Source of the DNA: Heterohyrax brucei
Taxonomy: Eukaryota > Chordata > Mammalia > Hyracoidea > Procaviidae
Reading direction: 5' to 3'
Assembly: GCA_028571685.1 (NCBI GenBank)
Contig: CM053162.1
Location: forward strand, 70,482,351 to 70,546,350
DNA length: 64,000 nt
In this document: in pieces, positions 30,853-41,492 of the stretch
Layout of the letters: each line of letters begins with the position of its first letter
How positions within the stretch are numbered: the stretch's first letter is position 1
Notes under the pieces: generated by a model
What the model saw: the letters and a program-made list of their open reading frames with translations, nothing else
What the model was told of the DNA's origin: nothing
Databases searched by the model: none
Program-made: the position numbers and the translations under genes

Positions 30853-33515
30853 AGTGAAAGTATATAATCCAAATGAATTTTGCATGCCTGCCTATCTGCA
30901 GCTCCATCTGCTCGCCCCACGTGGTGACAACACAGTCCTGTTTTTCACTCTAAATTTCTGATATCCTCTTAACAAGCACCTGTCCCCTGCTCTCCACCCT
31001 CTTCTTTCCCATCTAGAAAGAAACCAGTAGGACATCCTCCTATAAATATACAAAACTATAAAGTACACACACTTTATGATCACACTGTGTTCCCAAGTCC
31101 AGTCCATTCTTGTCTGAAGAGTTGACCTCAGTACTGGTTTCCAATCAAGGCCAGCAGCATGTCTAGGGGCCATGTTCCCAGGGGACCCCCCAGGCTGTCG
31201 GACCATCAGTTCTGGTCTTTTAGTAGAGTTCTTGAGCTGTGCACCTCTTTTTCTCATGTTGTCTCAGGGACTCTACACTGTGTCCCCCGCCATGTCTGTC
31301 TTTGGTGGTGACCAGGCACCATCTGCTTCTTCTGGCCTCATGTTGAAAGTCTCTCACTGTTATGGATCCTTCTGTCTCCTGGACTCTTTTTCCCTCAAAT
31401 CTTTGTTGTTCTCAGTCATCATCTACTCCAGATAGGTTGGGACCATTTGGTGTACCTCAGATGGCAGCTTGCTAGCTTTTAAGACCCCAGGCTCCAGTCA
31501 TCAATGTGGGGTGCAGAAGACTCTCTTAGCAAAAGGCTAGTTAGGTCATTTGATCTCGATGTCTCATGAAAACGTGGTCCCCAGACTCTTGTCCCTGTTA
31601 CTCTATCCTTTGAAACGTTGGGTTCAGTTTAGAAAGCCTTTCAGTTTATGGTGTACTCCATTTGTGTTGATCTGCTCTCTGCTGTCTGCTGTCACTCCTT
31701 TCACCTAGTCAAATTCCTATCAACTATCTAATCTATGACCAACCTCTCCCTCCCTCCCCACTCTTGTAGCCATCAGAGTGTTTTCTTCTGTACATAAATC
31801 TATTTTTAAGTCGTTACAGCAGAGGTCTCATACAATACTTGTCTTTATACAGCTGACCGATTTCACACAGCATGATGTCCACTAGTTGAAACCAGGTTAT
31901 GAGATGCATCCTAAAGTCATCGTTGTTTTTTATCATTGCATAATGTTCCATTGAACATATGTACCATAGTTTGTTTATCCATTCATCTGTGGATGAAAAA
32001 TTTGACATTTTAGATGAAAAATTTGCTGTTGTGGACAGTGCTGCAATAAACGCTCATGTGCACATATCTGTTTGTGTGAATGTCTTTATTTCTGTAGGAT
32101 GTATTCTGAGTAGTGGGATTACTGGATCTTATGGCTTTTCTATTTCTAGCTTTTTAAGAAAGTGCCAAATTGCTTTCCAAAGAAGTTGTAACATTTTGCA
32201 TTCCCACCAGCAGTGTAGTAGAGTTCCAATCTCTCTGCAACCTCTCCAGCATTTGTTTTTTTTTTTTTTTTTTTTTAATTAATGCCAATCTTGTTGGGAT
32301 GAGATGGTATCTCATTGTAGTTTTGATTTGGATTTCTCTAATAGTTAATGATTGTGAGCATTTCCTCATGTGTCTTTTGGCTGCCTGAATGCCTTCTTTG
32401 GTCAAGTGTCTGTCCATCTCCTTTGCCCATTGTTTAATTGGGTTATTTAACTTTTTCTTGTTGGCATTTCGCAGTACCTTGTAGATTAAAAAATCAGATG
32501 TTGATCCAACATGTAGTTGTCAAATATTTTTTCTCATTCTGTAGGTAGTCTTTTAACTTTCAAGATAAAGTCTTTGGATGAACATGTTTGGCTTTTAGTA
32601 TTTCCCATTTAGCAACTTTCTTATCTGTTGTTTGTGCATTGTTGGTCAGATTTTGTACTTTGTCTAAGCCGTACGTTAGAACTTCCATTGTTGACCTAGT
32701 TTTTTTTTGCATGATCTTTATAGTTTTAGGTTTGATATTTAGGTCTTTGATCCATTTTGGGTTAGTTTTTGTGTAAGATGTGAGAAATGAGTCTTGTTTC
32801 AGTTTTTGGCAGATGGATATCCAATTTTGCCAACACCATTTGCTAAAGAGTCTGTTTTAACCCCAGTTTAAAACCTCTGGACCTTTGTCTAATATCAGTT
32901 GTTCATAAGAGGATGGTGATATTTCTGGGGTATTAGTTCTGTTCCACTGGTCTATGTGTTTGTTTTTGTACCAGTACCAGGCTGTTTTGACTACAGTGGT
33001 GGCATAATAGGTTCTTAAGGGTGGCTAGTGTGAGGCCTCCTACTGTAGTCCTTTACTTATCTGGGGTTTCTTACCTTTCCAAACAAAGTTGGTGATGTTA
33101 CTCCAACTCATTAAAAAATTATGCTGGAATTTGTATAGGGATTGCATTTTATATGTAGATCACTTTGAATAAAATAGACATTTTAACAATGTTAAATCTT
33201 CCTATCCATGAGCAAGGTAAGTTTCTCCACTTACGTGTAGACCGAGTGGGTCTCCTACTTCTCTGGTTAGATTTGTTCCTAGGTAATCCTCCCAGGCACT
33301 GTGCCAGTGGACGTGGTGTGAACTGCGCTGCTGTCTTGCCACCAACGAGATATTTTCTCCCTTCCTGTTGCACAGTCCAATCTCACAACCCTATGCCTGA
33401 TCTTGGAGCTCCTAGAATGTATACCCTGCTCCTTTTAATTGTTGTTCTAGGCCTTAGTCCTCAGAGGGAATCAAGGAGACATGTGTCTAGTCCACCATCT
33501 TAGCCCTGCTTCCAA
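30853..33515 (-). mobile_element. L1 LINE with both ends but an internal deletion
   Basis: The left side is an L1 3-prime UTR colinear with 6590-7600 (gcatgcctgcctatctgcag, 'ccatctagaaagaaaccagt'), then an ORF2 C-terminal remnant to about 33285. The sequence then jumps to an L1 5-prime UTR ending 'agtccaccatcttagccctg', the reversed start of an L1. A complete L1 is about 6 kb and this is 2.7 kb, so most of ORF2 and all of ORF1 are missing from the middle. Confidence 0.82.
31814..33285 (-). pseudogene. L1 ORF2 C-terminal remnant
   Basis: The minus frames 32417-32154 ([20 protein letters not shown], then a lysine run from poly(T) 32256-32276) and 32008-31814 (INKLWYICSMEHYAMIKNN) match the ORF2 C-terminus. 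They are separated by frameshifts. The catalytic reverse transcriptase box is absent. Confidence 0.8.
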
Positions 33516-34303
33516 AGCACCTCTCTTCTGGGATACTTTCTAAAAATGTACAAGCCCAATCTAATCATAAGGAAACAATAGACACACCCAACTTGAGGGC
33601 CATTCTAAAAAATAACTACCCAGTTCAAAAGTGTCAAGAGTATGAAAGTCAAGGAAAGCTTGAGCAACTATCACAGAAAGAAACTTAAATGTCATGTAAG
33701 ATAATGGATTGGATCCTAAAATAGAAAAAGTACATCATTAGAAAACTTGGTGAATTTCCAGTAACATCTGGAATTTATATCATTGTAAAAATATTAATTT
33801 ATTGGTCTTAAATTATGCTGTAGTTATATAAAATGTTAGCTGTAGAGAAACATGGGTGAAGCATATATGAGATGCTGTATAGGTTTTTTTTTTTGTCACA
33901 TTTCTGAAAGTCCAAAATTAGTTTAAAATAAAGAGTAAAACACATATAGTGAAAACAGCAACACAAAATAAAAGTATATAGGACATGATGAGAAAGTATA
34001 ACATACACATAATTGGTCCAAGTGGAGAGGAGACACGGAGCACAATCTATACCCTCCAACCCCTACCAAGGTGTAATCACTCTCCATTGTCCAGTATAGA
34101 CTTTCAGACCTTTCTCTATGTGTTTAAATGCTCAAATCTTTAAACACATATAGGCAGTCCCTGGATTACAAACAAGATCCATTTCTAAGACTACCTTTAA
34201 GTCCAACTTTTTAGTTAAGTTGGAACAGGTACATACAGTTCTTATTTAACATCAGTTGGTTAAATGTTTGTCTTAGCATATGTGTATATTTTACCCTTCT
34301 ATG
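33516..34303. other. intergenic DNA, no gene seen
   Basis: AT-rich with no recognised repeat or credible frame. Confidence 0.5.
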
Positions 34304-34443
34304 CAAACCCTGGTGGCCTAGTGGTTAAGTGCTATAGCTGCTAACCAAAAGGTTGGCAATTCAAAACCATCAGGCACTCCTTGGAAACTCTATAGGCCAG
34401 TTCTACTCTGTCTACAGGGTTACTGTGAATTGGAATCAACTCA
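34304..34443 (+). repeat. AfroSINE
   Basis: Head 'caaaccctggtggcctagtg', box B 'ggcaattcaaaaccatcag' and end 'ggaatcaactcaac'. Its end coincides with the start of a 33-bp word that is repeated exactly at 35300. Confidence 0.92.
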
Positions 34444-34476
34444 ACTTTTAATGTAATAGGCTTTATCACAGTCCAT

Positions 34477-34660
34477 AGTGTTTAAGTGCTATGTGCATAG
34501 TTTAAGTGCATAGTGTTTAAGTGCCATGTCTGCTAACTGAAAGATTGGCAGTTTAGATCTTCCAGGCACTCCTTGGAAACTCTATGGGAAAGTTTTACTG
34601 AGACCTATAGTGTTGCTGTAAGTCGGAATCTACTGTATGGTATTTAGTTTTGTTTTTGTA
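34477..34660 (+). repeat. AfroSINE with a tandemly repeated head
   Basis: The word 'catagtgtttaagtgc' or a shortened form occurs three times (34475-34525) before the normal 'catgtctgctaactgaaag'. Slippage or template switching during copying may have repeated the head. Confidence 0.85.
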
Positions 34661-34689
34661 GTATACATATAAAATATTGAAAAGCAAAG

Positions 34690-35172
34690 CAGTCATTTTA
34701 AGGATCAAGATGTGCCTGACCCAAGCTATGATATTTTCAATCACCTCATATACATGGGAAAGCTATACAATCAACAAGGAAGACTGAAGAAGAATCAATG
34801 CCTTTGAATTATGATATTGGTGGAGAATACTGAATGTACCATAGACCTCCAGAAGAATGAACAAGTCTGCCTCGGCAGAAGGATAGCCAGAGTGCTCCTT
34901 GGATGTGAGGATGATGAGACTTGGTCTCATGTGCTTTGGACATCTTATCAGGAGGGACCAATCTGGAGAAGGACCTCATGTCTGGTAAGATAGAGGGTCA
35001 GCAAAAAAGAGGAAGACCCTCAAGAAGATCAACTGAAACAGTGTTTGCAAAAATGGGCTCAAAAATAGCAACTACTGTGAAGATAACTCCAAACTGGGTA
35101 ATGTTTGGCTCTGTTGTATATAAAGTCTCTGTGGTGAGTCAGAACCGACTCAACAAAACTTAACAACAATGT
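34690..35172 (+). mobile_element. RTE LINE 3-prime end
   Basis: It covers 'gacccaagctatgatattttc', 'gaagaagaatcaatgccttt', 'agagggtcagcaaaaaagagg' and the end 'cagaaccgactcaacaaaac', with a decayed AACAACAAT tail. It extends about 100 bp further 5-prime than the copies at 5486 and 17857. The open frames are broken. Confidence 0.85.
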
Positions 35173-35187
35173 GCCTGTAAAACATTT

Positions 35188-35222
35188 AAGCCAGCCAGCC
35201 AAGTGCCATCGAGTCAGATCCA
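35188..35222 (-). repeat. ultra-short AfroSINE 3-prime fragment (gccaagcc type)
   Basis: About 35 bp: 'agccagccagccaagtgcc' followed by 'atcgagtcagatc'. There is no head or body. Confidence 0.75.
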
Positions 35223-35751
35223 TAATGCAATATTTTCATAAACATCACAAAGTAGTGGATGTTTTTATCATTTTGAGCTATTGTATGTCTTCAACTCAAA
35301 CTTTTAATGTAATAGGCTTTATCACAGTCCATTCGTAAGTGGGAGTAGTCAGTATATTAGACGTTTGTCTTGTATTACTTGGTTGTTGATGTTTTAATAT
35401 AGATTGAAGTGTACCATACGTAGTTTTCTGTGCCTTGACAATTATTAAACATTCTCTCTTCCAGTGTGCAACACTGAGTCCTTTGAGATTTTGAGTAGGA
35501 TAAATTTGAATTTATGGATTATTGTAGTGATATTGGAAATCTTTTTAACAGTCTTCTCATCCAGGAATATGCTGTGACTCTTAATTTACTGGCATTTTTA
35601 ATATTCTATGATTTAATAAACTGTAAGTGTTCTTTCATATAGATCTAGCATGTTGTGTGCTCAGTTTATGCATAATGTAAAATTAAATATATGGTTTGTA
35701 TTATATATTTATTAAATAGCAGTGCTGTGGAATGTTTGTGTATTTATTTTA
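35223..35751. other. intergenic DNA, no gene seen
   Basis: AT-rich. The second copy of the 33-bp repeat (35300-35332) lies here. No gene seen. Confidence 0.5.
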
Positions 35752-35935
35752 AATCCTGGTGGAACAGTGGTGAAGCACTTAACTGGTGACTGAAAGGTCA
35801 GCAGTTCGAACCCACCAGCCACTGCATGGAAGAAACATATAGAAGTCTGTTTCTGTAAATATTTATAGTGTTAGAGACCTTATGGGGCACTTGTGCTCTG
35901 TCCTAAAGGATCACTCACTGTGAGTCAGATCGGGT
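35752..35935 (+). repeat. AfroSINE, long variant
   Basis: Head 'aatcctggtggaacagtgg', box B 'gcagttcgaacccaccag' and the extra middle segment 'gtctgtttctgtaaatatt'. Confidence 0.9.
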
Positions 35936-36239
35936 TTAATGGGAATGAATGGTGCTATTAATTCTAACAGTTTTTCAGTTTTGATGATCCAGCTAAGAAA
36001 TCACATTATCTGAAAAAAATGAGATATTTTTTCTCCTCTATAGAGTTATAAACTAGCTCTATGCTCATCTGATTGCATTGGCTGGGAACTCCAGAATAGG
36101 GTTTCAGGCAGTGGTGACACATGCTTTCACTATTTTGAGTGGTGACCCTAGTGATGACAGCAGGTAGTCTTGATTTCTGACTGTCTAGCACAGATGAGCG
36201 CATTTACCACTTCACGTATTTCATTTACTGCCTCCTATC

Positions 36240-37640
36240 TTTAGTGTCACTGTTTATGGTCGTGTGTTCTAATTCTACACACGTTTAGTGGCATCTCAAA
36301 GATTCTGATATGTTGTTCTTTGATTTCCGTGCAGTTTAGAATACTTTCTAGTTCATCTCTCAATTTCTTCTTTGATGCTTCGGTTAGTTAGAAATGAGTT
36401 ATTTAGTTTCCAAATCTTTGGGGATTTTTAAATCTATGTTTCTATTATGGATGCCTAATTTAAATTTTAATGGACAGTGAACATAATCTCCATGACTTGA
36501 ATCCTTTCACATTTTCTGAGGCTTGTTTTGTGGCTCAGAACACGACTGATCACGATGAAGGTTCCCTGTACCCTTGGAAGGAATGTGCATCCTGCTGTTG
36601 TTCAGTGACACGTTCTGTCAATGTCAATTTTGTCAAGTCTTTTGATACTGCTGTTAAAATATTCTATAGCATTATTGATTTTCTGTTTACTTTTCCTGTT
36701 GATTATTGAGAGACAGATATTGAAATGTGGAGCTTCTACTTCTCATTTCAGTTTTAGCAGTTTTTGCCTTGTGAATTTCAAAGCTGTGTTAGTAGCCATA
36801 CAAATATTTTAGATTATTAGATTCTTTTAATGAATGTCCCCTTTATCATTATAAAATGGCCTTCCTTATCCCTGATATTTTTTTTACTCTCATTTTTTAC
36901 TGTAAATATTTTGATAGTAATATATTCATTTTAGCTTCCTTTTGACTAGTATTAGCTGGTACATATTTTTATCTTACTTTAAATCATTTGTGTTTTTAAG
37001 GTTGATTTCTTGTTTGCAGCATATGTTTTGGTGTTCCTTTTACAGTAAATTTAACACTCTCTGCCTTGTAACTCTTTTGCATGTAATGAAACAGAATGTG
37101 CCCTTAAACATGTTTGGATTCTTCGATTTTGGGGGCATCTGCTTTCCAAGTTATAGCACACACTGCCACAAGACAGGGGGACACAGTTTGACTGTTTCAA
37201 ACTGAAGAAATGGACTTGTGCCTCAAATTACTCTTACAGCATATTTTATGAGATTTCTGCATTTTTGGCAGGAAAGAAGAGAAATTTTGAAAGTTTTTAT
37301 CTGGGGCACATACATCCCAGTGAACTCTGCAGAGAATCTGGGGTTCTAATCAGTGGGACATTATATAATTCTTATGTCTCATGGGTGTCTGAGGGTAGGT
37401 CAGTGGGAAGGGTCAAGGGGGGGGAAAAAACCCCAACAACTCCAAAACTTCAGACATACTCAGTGATTTAACTTCGTTCCATCAATGAAAACACAGATCA
37501 TCAACAACAACAAAAATTCAAAGCAGAAAATCAGTGTATGGAAGGGTTAATCAGATTCTTTAGACCATTTGCCTTTAGTGTGATTATTGATTTGATTAGG
37601 CTTAAATATATCATCTTATGAGTCATTTTCTATAAGGCCT
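36240..37640 (-). mobile_element. old L1 segment, copy 1
   Basis: T-rich antisense L1 text in order: 'agttcatctctcaatttc', 'cacattttctgaggcttg', 'gaatgtgcatcctgctgttg', 'cctgttgattattgagag' and 'cttgtttgcagcatatg'. After an unexplained insert (about 37090-37540) it ends at 'tagaccatttgcctttagtg'. Copy 2 repeats the first part of this order from 37641. Confidence 0.65.
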
Positions 37641-39296
37641 TCATGAATTTCTTCTTTAATCTGTGAGTTATTTATTAGTGTGTTGTTTAATTACCAAATA
37701 TTTGGAGTGTTCTAGACATATTTATGTTATTGTTATATGATTTCATTCTATGTTTTAAAAAGTATGCTGTCTACGATTTCAGTCCTTTCAAATTTACAGA
37801 GACAGTTTTATGCCCCAGAATATGGCCCATCAGGATGAACATATCAAGTCTACTTGAAAATATTATAGTTATGTGGTATAATGTCACCTGTATTTTAGGT
37901 CAGTGATAGATAGTGCTGCTTAAGTCATTTATAGCTTTACTAAAATTTTTGTCTAGTTCTACTAATTGCTGACAAAGGGACACTAAAACATCCAGCTAGG
38001 ATTCTGACTTTTCTTTAATTCTGTCAGTTTTGATCCGTGTATTTAGAGGCTTTTTATTAGGTGCATACACATTTGTGATTGTTTTGTCTTCTAGCTGAAC
38101 CGTCTCTTTCATCATTGTAAAATGTCTTTTATCTCTGGTACTAATCTTTGTCTCAAAGTCTATTTTATCTGTCATTAATGGAACAATCCAATTTTTAAAA
38201 ATATTTACTGTTTACACGGTATATGTAGTTTTTCATGCATTTACTTTCAACCTGTTTTTTCCTTTGTATTTAAATTGCATCTCTCATAATCAGCATGTAA
38301 TTACATCTTCATTTTAAAAAGTCTATCGAACTTGTCTTTTAATAGAATTCTTTCATGTATTAGTATAATATATTCAGTTCACCATTTTTGTTGTATATAG
38401 TTCTATCACATTGTTATTTATATTTTATTGTTCTTTTTGTTGTTTCTATCTTCTTAAGTTATTTGAATAATTTTAGAATTTTATTTAAAATTTTTTATTG
38501 GCTTTATAGTCTGTACTTCTTTGTAGTTTGTTTTTTAGGGGTGTCTCAGATATTAAAGTCGAAATTACAAACATTTTTCAGTTTAACTGAAGGTAATATG
38601 TTCACTTCCTTTACGCTATAGTTCTGTATAGTTATGTATTACACCTATGTAAATTTTAAAATCCAAAGTATAGTGCAATCTCTGGTTTAAACAAACACAT
38701 GTGTCTTAAAGAAATCATCAGAAAATTTTTTTACATTTGTTTGGGTAGTTTATCATGTATCTATGGTAAATATTTATCATTTCTGAGGCTCTTCAGTTTT
38801 TTGCAGAGGATATGGATTTCCATTCCATAATTTACCTTCAACTGTAAGAGTTTTCTTTGACGTTTCTCTTAGCGCAAGACTACTGGCATGAATACCCTCG
38901 GCTTCCTTTTATCTCGTTTTCTCTCTCTTTTTCTTTTCGGTTCTTTTTTCTTTAAAAATATTTTCCTGCTAGGTTGATGTTTCTTGCTATTGCTCTTGTT
39001 TTTTTAAATTTATTTCAGCATTTTCAAGGTATTATCTGTCATCTGTAGTTTATGATGTGAAGTTAGTCCTTTTTAAAATTGTCATTCCCTTGTAGGTAAT
39101 GGGGCACTTTTTTCTGCCTGCTTTCAAAATCTTCTGTTTGATTTTCACCGTTTGACTATGAGGTAGCAAGATGTAATTTTTTTTCCTTCTTTGTATTTGT
39201 TTTGTTACTATTTCACTAAATTTTTTTAATCTGCAAATTTATACCTCTTGGCAATTTGCAGAATTTTTGGGGCCATTATTTTTTCAAATATATGAG
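37641..39296 (-). mobile_element. old L1 segment, copy 2
   Basis: It starts again at 'tgaatttcttctttaatctg' and runs through 'tttcaaatttacagagacag', 'aatatggcccatcaggatg', 'tattaggtgcatacacatttg' and 'cattttcaaggtattatc' to 'ccattattttttcaaatat'. It continues beyond copy 1. All frames are short. Confidence 0.65.
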
Positions 39297-39540
39297 TTCC
39301 CTGGTGGGTCACCATGAGTCGGATCCAACTCGACGGCACTTGGCTTGGCTGGTAATGCAAATGATTAACGTGTTCAGCTGCTCATTGAAGGGTGGAGGTT
39401 TGAGTCCATTCAGAGGTGGCTTGGAAGAAAGACCTGACACTCTGCTTCCCAAAAGTCAGTAATTGGAAATCCAATTAAGCACAATTCTAATCTGAAGTAC
39501 ATGGGATTGCCATGAGTTGGAGGTGAATTCAAGCTAAAAA
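39297..39540 (+). repeat. diverged AfroSINE carrying a 43-bp SINE fragment in its head
   Basis: The head 'gagttccctggt' is interrupted at about 39305-39350 by a block containing 'accatgagtcggatccaac' and ending 'cttggcttgg', an inverted end piece of the same family. CTGGT flanks the block on both sides. The older SINE then continues with 'tgattaacgtgttcagctgc' and the long-variant middle part. Confidence 0.75.
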
Positions 39541-40503
39541 ACCTGTAATAAGAGGAAACACATAATGTTGGTCCTTCTTCCAAATTTTGATTTGATATTT
39601 CAGAATATTCTTGCTTTTACTTACATGCCATTACCTTCTGTAGTTGTTATTTGCATTTTGTCCACAGTGTCCAATACAGTTGATATCTGAGGAAGGACTG
39701 GCCTGGTGAGAGCTTACTCTTCTGTACCACAAGCAGGAACTGATGTTTCCTATCACGTGAATGGGCATCTGTTAGAATAAACCCCTGAATATTCTCCACC
39801 CTTCTTCATCTTAGGGAAGATGTTGTGACTTTACTGGAGAAATGTGGATGGAGAAACTGAACATAATAGCTCAGTTCACCTCTTCCTTCTTTTTCCTCTT
39901 GGGAGAGAGCATAGCTTCTTCTCTGTTCCTTTATGCCTTCTGACGAGGCAAACCACACAGAAGTCCATGGTCCAGAGCTACCTGGGGCTCCAGGGATAAG
40001 TCTTTCCAATGCTGGGATTCGGCATTAGAAAAGCTTCTTGTCTTAATATATGAGTAACATTTTCCCCATCAACTTCTCAGAAATAAAATACATGGCTGCC
40101 AATATGTTATACTTGTATTTTTGTCTTTTCTCTTAATTAGTTCAGGACTTTCATGGGGAATGTGCTGTTTCTCTGATATTCTGCAAATACTTAAACATCT
40201 ACTAACTTCAGAATTATCGAGAATAGTGTACTACGCTGGGTTTTATCGTTGCTAGATATCTGCCATAGAAACAACAAAAGTTTAGAATAGACATTGGGGA
40301 AAACCTAGGAGGAGACAGCAGTAACTAGTCTAAATTTGAGTCTGAAATCAGTAAATCAGAAAGCTCACCTATTTCCTTAGTTGGTTGTAGGAGATGGCAC
40401 AACAGAACAACGGGCCAGTGAGTTTAACATTTATCCCCATAGTTAGCTGACTTGAAAATGAAGTATTAAGGAACACTTTGACACATGTTGAACAGTTCAT
40501 ATG
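39541..40503. other. intergenic DNA, no gene seen
   Basis: Apparently single-copy, with no motif-bearing frame. Confidence 0.5.
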
Positions 40504-40955
40504 TGTGTTAGTCACCTGGTACTGCTCTAACAGAAAATACCACGAGTGGAAGGTTTCATAAGGAGATTTTATTGTCACGGTCTGGTAAGCTGCAAATCTG
40601 TTAACAAGTTACAAGTCCATTCAATAAGAGAAATCACCGCAATCCAGTAGGATAAGTCGAGTGAGAGCGTCTCGGCACAGGAACCTCGGGTCCAAAGGAC
40701 CTGCTCTGCTCTCAGTGCTTCTCTCTTGGTGGGATGAGGCTCCCAGCTTCCTCACCTCACTTCTCTCCCTTATGACCCACAAGCTTGCAGCTTGAGACCC
40801 GCCTCACTAACACAACTGTTGCCCATTCTCCACCACCAGTCTCACAGAGGCAGGATTCACAACACATGGGAGGAAGGGCACCATATTCAGACTCATAGCC
40901 AAATCAAATCAACACATACATTTTAGGGGGGAGGGACGCAATTCAATTCATGACA
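40504..40955 (-). mobile_element. solo LTR, MaLR/ERVL-type
   Basis: The plus strand runs from TGTGTTAGTCACCTGG to 'aattcaattcatgaca', colinear with 16570-17051. Flanks ATATG and AGATG are a 4-of-5 match, as expected for an old 5-bp target duplication. Confidence 0.85.
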
Positions 40956-40956
40956 A

Positions 40957-41480
40957 GATGCTAACCATCCTCCAAGATGACCCCCCAAAGAATCTTACTT
41001 GCTGGTACTCACGCTCTTGTGTGGTCTTCTTGCCATGTTGTATCACAACTGTGTCACGTGACCTATAGACTATGGCCTGAGTGCTGGTATGTAACTCCTG
41101 AGGTGAGGTCGTAGAGAACACTGCACTCTTGCTTCACTTCTCCCCCTTCCGTCACTTGCTTTGGGGAAATCCAGAAGCCATGAGGGAAGCCAGAAGTCAT
41201 GTGGAGATGAGAAGTCAGCCCTGTGAAGAGGACCATGAAGTGAGGTGCTATGATCTCTAGCCAAGAGCCGACAAAGGACTGTTGGGTGAGTAGGCCCAAC
41301 GCTTGGAAGTTTGGAAGTACATCCTCCACCCCAGTCAAGCCCTCACATGCCTGCAATTCTGTGAGACACCTGAGCCAGACTATCCCCTAAAATGCCCACA
41401 TATTCTCTACTTACAGAAACTGTAAGATAATAAATGTTTATTGTTTTTAGCCACTAAGTTTTGGGATAATCTGTTACACA
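40957..41480 (+). mobile_element. solo LTR, MLT1-like
   Basis: It starts 'atgctaaccatcctccaag', includes 'tcacgtgacctatagac' and ends 'cagaaactgtaagataataa', then 'tgttacaca'. This matches the well-known MaLR form ending in 'gccactaagttttggg'. It is a different family from its left neighbour. Confidence 0.7.
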
Positions 41481-41492
41481 AAAGTAAACGGC

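Larger units (their letters stand above)
34444..35332. repeat. 823-bp SINE/RTE cluster flanked by exact 33-bp direct repeats
   Basis: The 33 bp at 34444-34476 (starting acttttaatgtaataggc, ending cacagtccat) recur without mismatch at 35300-35332. Between them lie a SINE, an RTE 3-prime end and a micro-SINE fragment. This may be an unusually long target-site duplication or a small duplication. Confidence 0.9.

Noticed and set aside
32256-32276. 21-T run as a retroposon tail
   Set aside because: L1 ORF2 sequence continues on both sides in register, so it is an internal homopolymer expansion rather than a separate insert.
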